Position numbers and translations under genes: made by a program. DNA of 39,063 nt from CAZFVY01 sp964522665 (GTDB lineage Bacteria > Verrucomicrobiota > Verrucomicrobiia > Limisphaerales > CAZFVY01), in contig CAZFVY010000068.1 of assembly GCA_964522665.1 (NCBI GenBank), positions 1 through 39,063 of the forward strand, in the 5' to 3' direction. Positions 16,201 to 27,900 of the stretch are shown piece by piece. The notes below the pieces were generated by a model. The model was not told the DNA's origin, made no database searches, and saw only the letters and a list, made by a program, of their open reading frames with translations. Position 1 is the stretch's first letter, and each line of letters opens with the position of its first letter.

Positions 16201-18947
16201 TCGAAACTCCAGGCCGAACCGCATTGAACCGTCTTGTTCGTCGCGCAGTTGAACCGGGGCGCCGCAGCCGTTTGCGCCGAACAGAAGCCGCCGGGATAGC
16301 CGTACGCGTCATACAGGGACCAGCCATAGACTCCGACGCCAAAGGCCAGCCCATTGGAACTGTAAAGATTGTGCGGCCCCGTCGGCACGGGCACCTGCGC
16401 CTCCGAGTAACCGCTGGTTCCGATGGCCAAAAAGCTTCCGGCGGGAATCGCGGTCCCGTCCAACACCACCTGTCCGACTGACCCCGAGGGAGCCACGATG
16501 TTGAGGAAGTTGGCGACGCTCGGAAAATAGTTGGTATCCGGCGTCGTCACCTGATAGCTCGCCGCGTAGAGCGACGTGGGCGGGACCAACATCATGAACG
16601 GGTCGGAATCGACGACGCCGTCGTAATCCGAGCTATTGGCGTATTGGGCCACCAGAGTAGGTTTGGTCGAGGTGATTTGGGCCGCGTTCTTCAAGATAAA
16701 TTCCGCCACCCCTCCCTGACCCAGCACCGCCGCGCTCACGCCATTCGTATAAACCGTGGTATTCGCCTGCAAAGCCAGGCAACGGAACGTATCGCCGATC
16801 AATCGCGTCGCCAACGGCGCGGTCAGGTAGTTGGTTCCCCAAACGGAGGTTGGCAAAAGCTGCTCGACGACATAGTCGCAGAAGAAGACGTTGGCCGACG
16901 GAATGCCGGCGCATTGGTGGCCGCCAAATACCGCGATCGGCAAGCTCGACGCAATCGTGGTCCCCGACAGATCCGCCGGAGCGTCGTTGGCGCTACGCAA
17001 CTGGTAGGTCTGGCCTGTCATCAGTCGTATATTGAAAGGTATCCCGCTGGGGTGAACGCCCACGGTCGTGGAGGGAACGATCGTCACGTCGGTGTTGTCC
17101 TGACCCGCGACGATGGCGAATTCCGACCCATTCAATTCCGGCGCGCCGACCGACACGTTTTTATAACCCAAGACCATGTAGAGCGTTCCCAACGCTTTGG
17201 TCGGCAACGCCAGATAGGCGTCGGTGCTGAAAGCGACATGATCGAAGGCGTCCACCGTTATCCCCGCGGAGGCGACGATATGCACCCCGTTGCTTTGAAT
17301 CATGTCATTGGCAGCGCCGAGGTCGGCGGACGCAGGCAGCGGGACCGTGGCCAACCCGCCCGCGGGAATGGTGAAACTCGCGATGAACGGTGAAGCAAGG
17401 TTGGGCATTGATACCGATCCCACCGTTCCCGGGACGCCGGAAAGGTAAAGCAGCGCTTGCGGCGGGTGGTTGGTATCGGGCGCGTAGTTACTCGGGAAGG
17501 TGAGCCAGAACTCCGTGCCGCCGCTGCTGTAGGCGCAAGATCCGGCGGCGCAACTCAGCGAAATGGGGCCGAGGTTGAGCGTGTTACCCGACGAGTCCTG
17601 GACGCCGTTGAGCAGCAGAGAACAGTTGCCGCCGGCGTTCAAGGCGCCTGCCAGAATCAGCGTGACCAACCGTCCGTCATCGCTCACTTGCGCGCTCAGG
17701 ACCGGGAGGTTTTGGCCGCCACAGACGACCTGGTAATGGGCGGGATTGGCGGCGCTGGCGGCGGAGACGCTTCTGCTGAAAGCCACGGTGAGGTTCGTAT
17801 CGCCGCAGACGGCATAAGTCGAGCTGACGGACGTTGGCGGGGTGGCGTTGGTGGCCGGTGAGCCGCTCTGAATCGTCTGGTTGAATACGTCCGAGACATA
17901 AACGTTTCCGGCGTTATCCACCGCCACACCAAATGGAATGTTAAAGCGCGCGGCGCTCCCCGTCCCGTCCGCGCTGCCGGTGGCCCCCGCCAATCCGGCC
18001 AGCGTCGTCACCGCGCCCGTCGGCGTCATTCTCCGGATCGTGGCGTTGCCGTAGTCGGTGATATAGACGTTGCCCGCTTTGTCCACCGCCACGCCCGCCG
18101 GCGAATTAAACCGAACGGCGCTTCCCGTCCCGTCCGCGCTGCCCGTCGTCCCGGCCAAGCCGGCCACCGTCGTCACTGCTCCCGCCGGCGTGATTTTCCG
18201 AATCGTTGAGGCGCCCAGGTCGGCGACATAGACGTTGCCCGCGCTGTCCACGGCCACGCCCTCGGGCGAACCAAACCGGGCGGCGCTCCCGGTCCCATCC
18301 ACGGCGCCAGAACTGCCCGCCAACCCGGCCAGCGTCGTTACTCCGCCCGGTGACGCCACACCCCCGGGCGTAATCTTGCGAATGGTACTGTTACCGCGAT
18401 CCGCCACATAGACGTTGCCCGCGCCATCCACCCCGACGCCGGTCGGCGAGAAAAACCGCGCCGCGCTGGTCGTCCCATCCGCGCTGCCAGAACTGCCCGC
18501 CAGTCCTGCCAGCGTTGTCACCACGCCCGCCGGAGTCACCTTCCGAATCGTTTCGTTGTCCGAGTCCGCCACATAGACATTGCCTGAGGTGTCCACCGCC
18601 ACGCCCAAAGGCTTTTGAAATCGCGCGGCGGTTCCCGTCCCGTTGGCGCTGCCAATACTGCCCGCCAATCCCGCCAGCGTCGTGACCACGCCCGTGGAGG
18701 TCACTTTCCGGATTGTCTCGTTGGTACTGTCGGCGACGTAGAGGTTGCCCGCGCCGTCCAGCGCCAGCCCGGCAGGTTCATTAAAGCGCGCGGCTCGACC
18801 GCTCCCGTCCACGCTGCCGGCGTTGCCCGCCTGCCCGGCCAGCGTGGTGAAGGTGTAAGGTGTATAAATCGACTGGGCGAGGCTCGGAATAGCGCTTAGC
18901 GTCAGGGCGATCAGGCTCCAGGCCACGATGGATCCGTGATTCTTCAT
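13194..18947 (-). CDS. Large multidomain exoprotein: NHL propeller, IgGFc-binding-like, HYR, LamG
   Basis: The 1,917-residue protein has a standard signal peptide (1-24, ending PSLAQ). The order then is: six NHL repeats (about 30-360), an Ig-like segment (about 365-470), an IgGFc-binding-like domain (about 475-900, opening GTEFWLTFPSNY), Cys-rich HYR-like modules (about 905-1390, with TDTAGNASTC and SDACGNTAEC), a LamG/concanavalin-like domain (about 1400-1600, LWLTFDETSGL, CFDGADDYVSVPNY) and a C-terminal beta-rich region ending AGNIAGPWSDVTG...FYRLIQR. No PEP-CTERM or LPXTG anchor is seen. It should be secreted through Sec and placed at the cell surface, perhaps binding polymers or the giant protein. 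Its ATG overlaps the giant gene's TGA (ATGA), so the two are probably translated together. Confidence 0.9.
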   Translation of the reverse strand: MKNHGSIVAWSLIALTLSAIPSLAQSIYTPYTFTTLAGQAGNAGSVDGSGRAARFNEPAGLALDGAGNLYVADSTNETIRKVTSTGVVTTLAGLAGSIGSANGTGTAARFQKPLGVAVDTSGNVYVADSDNETIRKVTPAGVVTTLAGLAGSSGSADGTTSAARFFSPTGVGVDGAGNVYVADRGNSTIRKITPGGVASPGGVTTLAGLAGSSGAVDGTGSAARFGSPEGVAVDSAGNVYVADLGASTIRKITPAGAVTTVAGLAGTTGSADGTGSAVRFNSPAGVAVDKAGNVYITDYGNATIRRMTPTGAVTTLAGLAGATGSADGTGSAARFNIPFGVAVDNAGNVYVSDVFNQTIQSGSPATNATPPTSVSSTYAVCGDTNLTVAFSRSVSAASAANPAHYQVVCGGQNLPVLSAQVSDDGRLVTLILAGALNAGGNCSLLLNGVQDSSGNTLNLGPISLSCAAGSCAYSSGGTEFWLTFPSNYAPDTNHPPQALLYLSGVPGTVGSVSMPNLASPFIASFTIPAGGLATVPLPASADLGAANDMIQSNGVHIVASAGITVDAFDHVAFSTDAYLALPTKALGTLYMVLGYKNVSVGAPELNGSEFAIVAGQDNTDVTIVPSTTVGVHPSGIPFNIRLMTGQTYQLRSANDAPADLSGTTIASSLPIAVFGGHQCAGIPSANVFFCDYVVEQLLPTSVWGTNYLTAPLATRLIGDTFRCLALQANTTVYTNGVSAAVLGQGGVAEFILKNAAQITSTKPTLVAQYANSSDYDGVVDSDPFMMLVPPTSLYAASYQVTTPDTNYFPSVANFLNIVAPSGSVGQVVLDGTAIPAGSFLAIGTSGYSEAQVPVPTGPHNLYSSNGLAFGVGVYGWSLYDAYGYPGGFCSAQTAAAPRFNCATNKTVQCGSAWSFDPPTTSSGCAGASLTVTVLNTVTNSGPCPLVITRAWLVSDACGNTAECSQTVTAIDSAPPVLTCAGDKTVSATAAWSFDPPRAYDTCCGYKVAVVVVSTETNAVSCGQAITQTWRATDCCGNSATCHQTVTVASAAPPAACTNATVVVFSAGTTNDNFAGAEPAFPSAGLRRRILAAGAANVKGFDDCQIDTFFAHTFTNLPSCVTAATLRIRLRACGAGSENDTFGLSFTSATGALLAPGWGRYLGNGNGGGSGLLNTNWSAGATGEIVLDLAQLPNADGSTADLIPALNANGFVDLVMQDDSAIDYAVLTITSCCCGQDVTVSAANNDCCVVVTYKPPQFVSQCQPVIVTCSPPSGACFPVGTTLVECKATDASGQIGRCFFKVTVRDSVPPVIISCPTNVIACATGKAGAGIMPDLTGQIVATDNCTPASQLTITQNPPAGAVVTAGPVTFTVTDTAGNASTCVQAIRVLPCCVPPPSGLTLWLTFDETSGLTAGNSAGGNDGVLMNGVTRDTNGYVNSSLCFDGADDYVSVPNYAGINPGIGDLSLDAWVKRDPNAGDSPPRIIVDKRDPVTTVGYSLAVSFGNLLFQMGSPAGGYTNYRDTSVVPADNQWHFVALTVSRAATNGGRFYVDGNPTGGFSPALHQDSLDNVMPLRVGSTPLSGAAPWLGCIDEVEMFRRALRPDEISALFNARSEGKCRPSVTLPAFTSICANVASVVVSARICNASPTSQTYSYVLHGLAPGLGLNSPGPTSFSPAFGSITVPGNSCASFPVTIGIPANLPCGAVAGYELVVIPADSTERFASQGSLIMPCRLCLTQTTNILREAVRLPGLLAFTLTNTSADAVDLTGLRFRAVGPDQNSDLSYVSLNGLPPGTPFAIPLSGPLPPGGQLEVSVTAQFSDYSPGASFTVVLEADTNGDGEMEPLGSTELVNVIEPTSSVLALSRSPAGALTLEWPMEGWTLQAAGNIAGPWSDVTGATSPYTPALTQGPVQFYRLIQR
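17870..18865 (-). repeat. Six tandem NHL repeats (~166 bp, ~55 residues each)
   Basis: Each unit reads TTLAGLAG..GSADGTGSAARF..P.GVAVD.AGNVYVAD..N.TIRK.TP.G. Six units match a six-bladed beta-propeller. The fourth boundary has a short insertion (ASPGG, near 18355-18370). The units are alike at DNA level, so the array could change in copy number and could be misassembled from short reads. Confidence 0.85.
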
Positions 18948-21900
18948 TGAGTTACGAATTGGTTTTGATCGTCAGGCGCCTCGCTGAGCGAGAACGACAT
19001 GGCGTCGGCGTTCACCCACGCGCCGGCCGCGGCGGGTCGATTTGGGTCAAGCGCGCCGCCGTCCTGCGGGATCCTCAGCGCTTGCGTGGTGAGGCTTAGG
19101 TCAAAAACCTTCGCCCATGCCGGCGCTCCGGGGAAATCGTCAAAGTTCCCCGGGGCGCTCGCCACCATCAAGCTTGTGGACGCAGGTGAAGCCAAGGAGT
19201 AGCCACCGCTGACAAAGCTCCAGGGCGGATTGTTGGGAGCGATAAATTGCGGGGTAATTATTTGCGCGATGCCAGTGGTGGTTAACGTAAAGTACGAGGG
19301 CAGGTTTTGCTGCGTCGTGCCATGCGGGAAGTGAGATAGGTCCAAAGTATTTTGACCGCCGCCGCCATTGACATGGACCGTGACTGGCGTCGGCGCGGTA
19401 GCGGTGGACGGCAGGAGTACAAAAGAATCGGCGCCGGCGCCACCGTTGAGGGTGACGGTCCCGCCCGCTGACCAAGCGGTCGGATCGAACGTAAAGCTGT
19501 TGGCGTTGGGACCGCCATTAAGGATCACGTTCTGGATGTTGGTCAACGTGTTGCTGATTCCATCAATGGTGAGCAACGGGCCGGTCAGCGTGAAGACACT
19601 GTTGGCGGAAGCGACCACGGTGTTGGTTCCACCACCGCCGACAATGTGGTGAGCGCCACCGGCAAAACTAACCGTGCCACCCCCGGAACCGAGGATGACG
19701 TCCGCGACGTCCGCCTGCGGCTGAATCAACTTAAGCCCGGCTGTATCGACGGTTTGCGGGGTCGTCGTGGAGAGATCGACGGTGACGGCCAGCGAGAACG
19801 CTGAGAAATCCAACGTGTCCTCACCGCCACGGCCGAGGATGGTGACTGACTTAATGACGGCCAATTGACCAAGCACGAACCGATCATTCCCAGCGCCGCC
19901 GTTAAGGGTGGTGTTTTGGATTGAGTTGAGCGAAACGGTGGCGCTGTTGCCGTAGGTGATCAGATTGTCGGTAAGCGTGATCGTTCCGCCATTGATCGGA
20001 GCTTGCGCGAAGACCGAATTGGTTCCGGAACCGCCGTTGAGGATCGCGCTTCCCGACGTCCAGCCGGTCACATCGAAGATGCCATTGGCCGTCCCGCCGT
20101 TCAGAACGACGGTCTGAACGTTAGCCAGGGTGTCGCCCTCCTCGATCCCGGTCAGGGACGTCAGATAGGTCACGAGGCTGTTGTCCGTCAGGGAGAACTG
20201 ATAGGCGTTGGCCGTTTTGTGGTAGGTGTTGGTTCCCGCGCCACCGTCCACGGTGTTGTTGGCCGAACCACCGATAATCTGGTCGTTGCCGGCGCCACCG
20301 TTGAGGATGTTGAGACCCGAGCCACCGGTGAGAGTGTCGTTGCCCGCGCCGCCGTTCAACGTGACCGTTCCGCTGAATCCGGACGCGTTCAACGTATGAC
20401 CGCCCGGTCCGGTGGTGAGCGTTGCGACGGAGATTCCGTTCAAATTGATGACCTGGGTGAAACTCGGCGCTGAGATCGTCAACAAAGAATCCGTCAGCGT
20501 GAAGTCCGCGTCCGCGGATACAACCACGGTGTCATCGGGCGACCCTGAGTTGCCGCCGCCGGTGATGCTCCCGGCGCCGGTAAAGCCGGTAAGATTGAAG
20601 ACGTTCGCGCCGACCCCTCCGGTCAGGTTCGCCGTCTGGATATTCGCGAGCGTACTGATCACGCCGTCGATGCTTACCAGTCTGTCAGTGAGGGTGAAAT
20701 TCGCGTCGGCCGAGGCGGCAACGGTATTGGCGCCAGCCGCGCCGTCAATCGTGTTTTGACCGCCCGTAATGGTGAAACCGTTATCGTGGCCATTCCCCGT
20801 GAGCCGCCCGCCCCCCGCCCCACCGATGACGTTATCGACATCTCCGTTTGGAATAGTCAACTGGAGGCCGCTCGTGATCATTTGCGGATTCGTCTGCGAA
20901 AGATCCGCGACGATGGGCACGGTAAAGGCCGAGAAATCCAACGTGTCCGAACCGCCGTTCCCAAATACCAGCGTCGTCGCCAGCGCGCTGGACGGTCCGA
21001 AGACAAAGCGGTCAGAGCCCGCGCCGCCGTTGAGAACATCGTGGCCCGACCCCGCCACGAAAACATCGTTGCCCCCGCCACCGTTGAGGGTGGCATTGCC
21101 GCTGCCGGCGGTAAGGACATTGTTCAGTCCATTCCCCGTGAGGAAGTCATTGCCGGCGCCGCCCTTGAGGTTTTCGAGGTCATCCGTCAGGACGAAGCTG
21201 AGATTCTGCGCGGCGGTGACGAATTGGGGGGTGTTCAGGATTCCCAAATCGACCGTCACCGCGGTCGTTCCCGTGCTGGAAAAGTCAAGCGTGTCACTGC
21301 CGCCGTTGCCGGTGATGGTCTCGACGCCCTGCTGCGTGTCGGCATTGAAGACAAAGGTGTCGTTGCCCGCGCCGCCGATGAAAGTGTCGTTGCCCGGGCT
21401 GCCGTGGAAGATGACCGCTCCGCTGTAACCCGAAACATCGAGCAGGTTATTACCTGGCCCGCCGGTTAGCGAAAGCTTGGCGATTCCGCCGAGAACGTAA
21501 GTGGAGCCGTTCGATAGGCTGAGCGTAGCGTCAGCCGCGAAGCCATAGAGGGACTGGTACAAAGCCCGGTCCGGCGGCGTGGCGTCTTTTGCGATCAGGT
21601 TGACGTCGTTCTGGACGGCGAGCAGGTCGGCCCCGCCACCGCCAACCACAAAGGCCGAGTTGTCCCAGCCGGTCAGATTGAAGGTGTTTTGGTTCGGACC
21701 GCCGAAAAGTTCGGCCAACTGCATGTTCGTGAAAGTGGCCGTGCCCACGGGAGTGGAATTGCCGCCGAGCAGGACCATCGTTCCGCTGTTCGGATCGTTC
21801 TGGCTCGTTGAGCTCAAACTAATCGTCGCCACGTCCTGGGTGGAAATAATCGTGTTATGGCCCGGACCACCGTCCATTATTTCGTTACCCGGTCCGGCAT

Positions 21901-24900
21901 AGATGACGTCATTGCCCAAGTCGCCCACGAGCGTCTGTCGGTCACCGCCGCCGTAAATCGTATCGTCACCGAGTTGGCCATCGACAAACGTGGCCCCGCC
22001 GCCGGCGTAAATGGTGTCCTGGCCGGGACCACCGGCGTAGGTGACGTTCGTGACGGCCGCCTCGCTGGCCGGGGGAGTGGAATTGTAGGTGTAACTGGCG
22101 TGGGCCCCGATGGCGCCGGAATCGCCGATAATGATGCTCCCGCCGGAGCCGCCATGGATCGTATCATCGTCCGTGAGCGAGCCATACGATTGGCCGCCGA
22201 CATAGACGGTGGCCGTATCCAACGGCTGGCCGGCCGGACTGCGGAGCGACAATGTGAAGGTGAGCGGATTGGCGCAGGATTGGATGGCGCCCGTGTCGAG
22301 GACCGGAATGGACACGGTCTTGACGGTTTCACCGACCGCGAAATCGAGCAGCAGGGAAACCGCCGTGTAATTCGTGCCATGAACGGCCGAGCCGTCTTCC
22401 TCGCGAAGCGCCACCGGCTGATCCTGGAAGGAATTACCGCGGACAACCGTGATCGTCAGGAAGCCGCCCGGAACGCCTTCCGACACGCTGTAGCTCGACT
22501 CGCCAAATTGGAAGCCGGTGGAGGCGCCCGGCGGGGAATACCTAGCCAACTGCACGCCGGCATTTTCGTTCGTGACGGTGGGGACAGTCGGGTTCAAGGA
22601 GAGGATGCTCGTCCGGCCTCCCAGCGTGACGGTATTCCCCAGCGAACCCGCGGAGAGGAAAGTGTAACCGCTGGGCAGGTCGAACTGGACCACGTAGTCG
22701 CTGTCTTTACCCGCGTTCAAATACAGCCCGCTGAAGCTGTAGGCGCCGGAGCTGGTCACCTCCGAGTTTACCGCGTTGCCGTTGCAATCAAGCAAGGTGA
22801 CGGTCACGTCGCCCGTGAACGCGGCGCCCGGATTGTTCAGGAAGATTTTGCCGGAGATCGAGCCGCCGGCGTTCACGGCGCTGGAATCAACGCTCCAGAT
22901 CGGGTCCGACGCGCCGGAGATTCCGACGCTGGCCACGATGGTCGCATCATACGAACCAGAATTGACGGGCGCATTTCCGTCGGTGGCGGTCATCCAGGAA
23001 CCGCCCACCACCCGATCGTTCCCGCCGCCGACGGCAATGCTGTCGTCACCTGGGCCGCCGTAAATCGTGCTATCCGTGACGCCGGAGCCGAGGTCTTTGC
23101 TCGTCGCCGGGTCGATCGTTGGGAGTTTCGGATTGACGCGATAGCCGACCGCCGCAAACGAGAGGAGACCGTTCTGGCCCCGAAAGTCAACCGTCTGGGT
23201 TTCGTTGTTCGTGGTCGTCGAATAAGTCGCCCCCGCCCCGCTCATGCCCGGGTACGGCGAGGTGACGGAATTGGCAAGGATTTGCACGCTGACGTCACCG
23301 AGATAGACGTTGGCCGTATAGAGGCCGGCGGAATTCGTGACCACGCTCAGGCTCTCTTGGACCCCTTCAACGCTGTAGGTCACCGCGACCGTCGCGCCGG
23401 GGATGCCTGGCTCATTCGCGTCCTGGAACCCGTTGCCGTTCGCGTCGTAAAACACCACGCCTGTCACGGGCTGTTGGAAGTTGTCATAGACGATCGCCAC
23501 CGCCGCGCTGTCTGAGGCGCGCAAGGTTGCGTTCAGCGGGACGAGACTGTTCGAAACGGTCGCCTGGCTCAGCCGCAGCGCGAAGCTTTCGGGCAAGTTG
23601 GGCGTGAGCCGGCCATTTACGGTCACGCCGGGAAGCGTGACCGTGGAGATACCCGAGGGGATCGTCACGGCGCCACTCTCGGCGACGTAATCGACGCCCG
23701 CGCGCGCGCTCAGATCGACGGTTTGATAGGCGAAGGTGACCGGCAGATGCGCGGCGCCCGGCGCGAGGACGAGGCCTGTAATGGGGTCGCGCAGGGACAC
23801 CGTGAAGTTGACCGTGACGCCATTGGCGCCTTCCGTGATTGGTTCCCCCGGCGGCGAAATGAAAAGTTGCGGCCTATTTGACTCGTGAATCGTCAATGTG
23901 GCCGCGTCGGGCGCGAGACGAGCCGGCCCACCGGTCGGATTGCTCAAGGAGAGCAGAACGGTTTCATCACCATCGAAGGCGCCGTCATTGCGAATGGTAA
24001 TCGGCACGGTCAGGCTCAATTGACCCGGCGCAAACCGGACCAGCTGCCGCGTCGCGAGATAGTCCTGGCCGGCGACGGCGGAACCATCGGACGTGTAGAA
24101 AACGGCGACGGCGTCCGAACTGCCCGGCGTGCGGACCAACGTGATGTCGGCCGTCGTCATGCCGCCGATGGTGGATGGTTCGGTGACATCGTAATTGGCG
24201 AGGGCGAAGGCGACGCTCCAGGGACCGGCGTTAACTTGGGAATTCGTGTTTGGGTCGTGCAAGAACACGGCAAAGTGGTTGGTTCCGCTGAGGTCGGGCG
24301 CGATCGTCGCGTGGGTGGCGCTGAGCAGGTTGACGAAGAAGGTCGTGTCCGCCGCCTGGACTTGAGGGTGTGGGTTGATGACGATCGTAATCTGCTTCAT
24401 CACCTCGCCGGGCTGGAACACGAGCGTACCCGCCTCGGCGCCGGGCGCCGTGACCTGATTCGACACACCCACGTAATCGGGGAGATTGGCGCTTAGCGAA
24501 CCCACGGATTCGACCGCAGTGCCCGGGGAAGTGTCAAAGGTCACCGTGACCACCTGCCCGCTCACGCTGGACAACTGGACGTCGAACGTCACGGTCTGGG
24601 TCGAGGTGGAGGAAGTCTGCACCGTGGTTTGGAAGGCGCCCGCCACCGGCGCAAATGAAACACTTACCGGCGGATCGATGTTCCGGATCAGGCCGAAGCC
24701 GTGACCTTGCGCGATGGTCGCGTAGGACGGGTTGGACAAATCCACGTAAAAGTGAGTGTCCGGCTGGTCGATCCCGTTCTGGAGAGTTTGGACGGTGATG
24801 ACCGAGCTCGTGACGCCCGGCGCGAAATTCAAAGTACCGCGGTTCGACGTGTAATTGGCATACGGCAATCCGAAGGGCACGGCCGCGGCGCCTTCGAGCG

Positions 24901-27900
24901 TTCCCTGGGGCGTCACCGCCAAGTCAGTCTGCCAGTCCACGGTGATCGGGTGCGAGCTTGGGTTGGATAAGGTGACGAGGAACGTCGCCGGCATGCCTTC
25001 GGCGCCAGCGAGGGGCGCGATTTGCGACGAAAAAGCGTCCTGCAGAAGCATCCGGTTCAGTTCAATCAGCGTCTGACCGGCCGGATTCTGCGTCATCAAG
25101 TACCTGGTCTCAGCCGACAAGACCACTCCGCTGAAAGCGGTTGGATCGTAGAGTGAAGGGCCTTGCAGGATGGTGTTCAAAGCCGTCGCCAGGGCCGTCT
25201 CCACTTTCGCCGGGGTGTAGGTCTGATTCTGATTGCTCAACACCGTTTTCGTTGACGTTGAGAATTGGTTCCACACGTACTGCGACAAAACGGAATTGTT
25301 CTGGAGTTGCGCGATGAACGCGGTCGGATTGAAGAAATCGCCGGACGAATAGAGTGAATTGTCGCCCGGATCGAAACTATGGATGGAGATGGCCGGAACG
25401 GGATTCGGATTGATGATGATGCCAGTCGCGGCGGACTGGCTTAACGCGAGGGACATCGGAGCGCCCGCGCTCATGAGTTGAGCGCTGACAATCTGAAGTT
25501 GAAACGTTTCGTAGCCGTTGGGGTCGTAAGTGTTATTCCCGTTGGCGAGAATCGTGATCTGTTTGCTCGTTTCCCCGGGGTTGAAGAGAAGCGTTTGGGT
25601 CCCATTCGTCGGCACGTAGTCACCCGCGTTCACAGTGGCGGTGCCATCGACGGTGCGGTACTGAACCTCGACCGGGGCGTTTTCCGCCGCCGACAGCGTG
25701 ACCGGAAAAACCAGCGGGGTTTGGCCGGAACTGCCTTCCGTGGCGGAGGCATTCCCGATCGACACCGTTACTGGGCCGGTGAAGCCCGCGCTGACGGCGG
25801 AGAAGGACTGGTTGCCGGCGACGGTGAAGGCGCTGGTCTGCCCGATGCCCGCGCCAGCCGTTGGATTCGCATCGCTGTCGTTCGAAGCCTGCGCGACCAC
25901 GGTGGTGTTCCGCGGGGTGAAACTCATCCCGCTCGGCAGCCCAAAGACGAGGATATAGCTTTGCGGGTCCAGGCCCACAAACTGAAAGCTTCCGTTTACG
26001 TCCGTCGTGGTCTCCGCAATCTTTTGGTCGCTGCCAACCCCGGGGGGCGCGCTGGCGAGCCAAAGCTGCACCGTCACGCCGGCAAAGCCTTTTTCGTTGG
26101 CGTCGCGTACGCCGTTGGCGTTGGCGTCGAACCAGACGCTCGAACTGACCGAGGTTCCGGTCGGCGTGGCGCCGCTCGTCACGCCGGCCGTGGCATCGTC
26201 GCTGAAGATCACGTCGGCGCCAGGGCCGCCATCGATGAAATTGTTGCCATCCGGTTCGGTCACGACCGTTTGGCCGCTCAAGACAAGGTTGCCACCGTAG
26301 ATCGTATCTGCTCCGGCGCCACCGAAAATCACGTCACTCCCGCCGCCGCCGACTTCAAGATCGCCGCCACCGCCAGTGAGGCCCTGGACACTGATACCCT
26401 GGGGCGAGAAACTCGCGGCCATGGCATTCAGCGCCAGCCGAATCGCGGCGGCATTCGCCCAGGTGATGGCGAGGTTGTTGACCGACGAGATTTCACCGCC
26501 GACGATCAGGTCAACGCCGCCATTGCCGTAAATCTGGGCGGTTCCGAATCCGCCGATGATCAAATCATTACCGGCATTCCCGTAAATCACGTCATCGCCC
26601 GCGCCGCCGTCAATGATGTCATCGGAAGCGCCGCCGTTGATGGAGTCGCGCCCGCCGGGGAGCCGGTTAGTGATTTCCTTTGTGGAGGTCCGAGCGGCGT
26701 AACCGTCCGCCAGGAGCATGCGATTGAGTTCGACCAGCAACTGGCCTTGCGGATTTTGTCCCATGAGGGTCGAGGTCGCGGCCGACAAGCTCCCGGAAGC
26801 GAAGCGCGAGGCGTCATAAATCGACGAACCTTGCTGGAGGACCAGGTTGAGCGTCACCACCAGCGCCGATTCCAACGCTGGCGCCGTGGCGGCGGGATTG
26901 TTCAGCACGCTCAGAGCGCGGGTCACGCGGGCATCGGTGGAGCTGGAAATCTCGGCCCAAAGATATTGCGAGAGGGCGTCGGAATGGGCGCGGAGCAGCG
27001 TGACCAAGCTCGAGACGTTCGGGAAATCACCCATGACAAACAGGTAGGAATCCCCCAGAATGAAGTTGTTCCCGTCGCCGGCGTTGACCGTGACGTTGCC
27101 CGGGCCGGCCGCGATGAAATCGTCGCCCCCGCCACCGTAGATGACATCGGCGCCGCCGCCGCCAAAAATGGTATCATTCCCCGGACTGCCGTGGATGACG
27201 TTATTGCCGGCGCCGCCGTAAATCGTGATCGCCTGGGCGCCCGCGGTAATCGTGTCGTTGCCCAAACCGCCGTAAATGGTCACGTTGGTCGCGGTCGCGG
27301 CGGAACTGGCGATGACCGTATCGTTCCCCGACCCGCACTGAACCACGGAACCGGCGCCGTCACTGAGATAAAAAGTGTCGTTGCCGACACCCCCGGCGAC
27401 GTTCTCCATGACTTTGACGCCGCGGCAATCCACGACGTTATCGCCGGCGCCGGTGTTGACCACGAGGACGCTGCTCACGCCCTTGAACTCCTGCATGTGG
27501 TTGTCGAAAGTGACATCAATGGTTTCACTCGTCGCGGAACCGCCGGCATCGCGCAGGACAAAGCTCTCGGAACCATCGCTGGCGTCACCGACCTGACGGT
27601 CGCCGGCCAGAGAGCCGATGTTCAGCGTCAGAATCCCGGTCGAGGCATCGACGCTTCCCAGCACGGGCTGGGGACACGTGATGGCGAAGTCAACCAGCAC
27701 GAATTCGCCCAGGTCCCAGGTTTTGTGGTAGGTGACGACGCCGAGATCAACGTCGAGGAAAGCGTTGAGAAACAGGCTGACGCTGCCTTCCATGTTAAAA
27801 ATGCAACTCGCTCCGGCGGCGGCGTTGGCCGCGATCTCGCTGAAGCGCATCTTGCCGTCGTTGTCACTGTTGTCGTTCCAGAAGAAATTAATAGTGGCCG

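Larger units (their letters stand above)
22190..26170 (-). other. SdrD_B-like and Calx-beta domain tract of the giant protein
   Basis: Two clear SdrD_B-like modules (about 25790-26165, WFDANANGVRDANEKGFAGV; and about 23140-23490, FYDANGNGFQDANEPGIPGA) and a third weaker one (22600-22860) are mixed with about six Calx-beta-type modules, for example AGDYVPTNGTQTLLFNPGE, AGQDYLATRQLVRFAPGQ and AGVDYVAESGAVTIPSG. Both families are known from adhesins and cell-surface proteins and often bind calcium. Confidence 0.8.

Noticed and set aside
17870..18865. Regular ~166-bp DNA repeats resembling an array
   Set aside because: Not CRISPR: no short palindromic repeat with unique spacers; the repeats keep frame and encode NHL blades.
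21857..23515. + strand frame of 552 codons opposite the giant gene
   Set aside because: Shadow of RTX and Calx-beta coding sequence, same composition bias.
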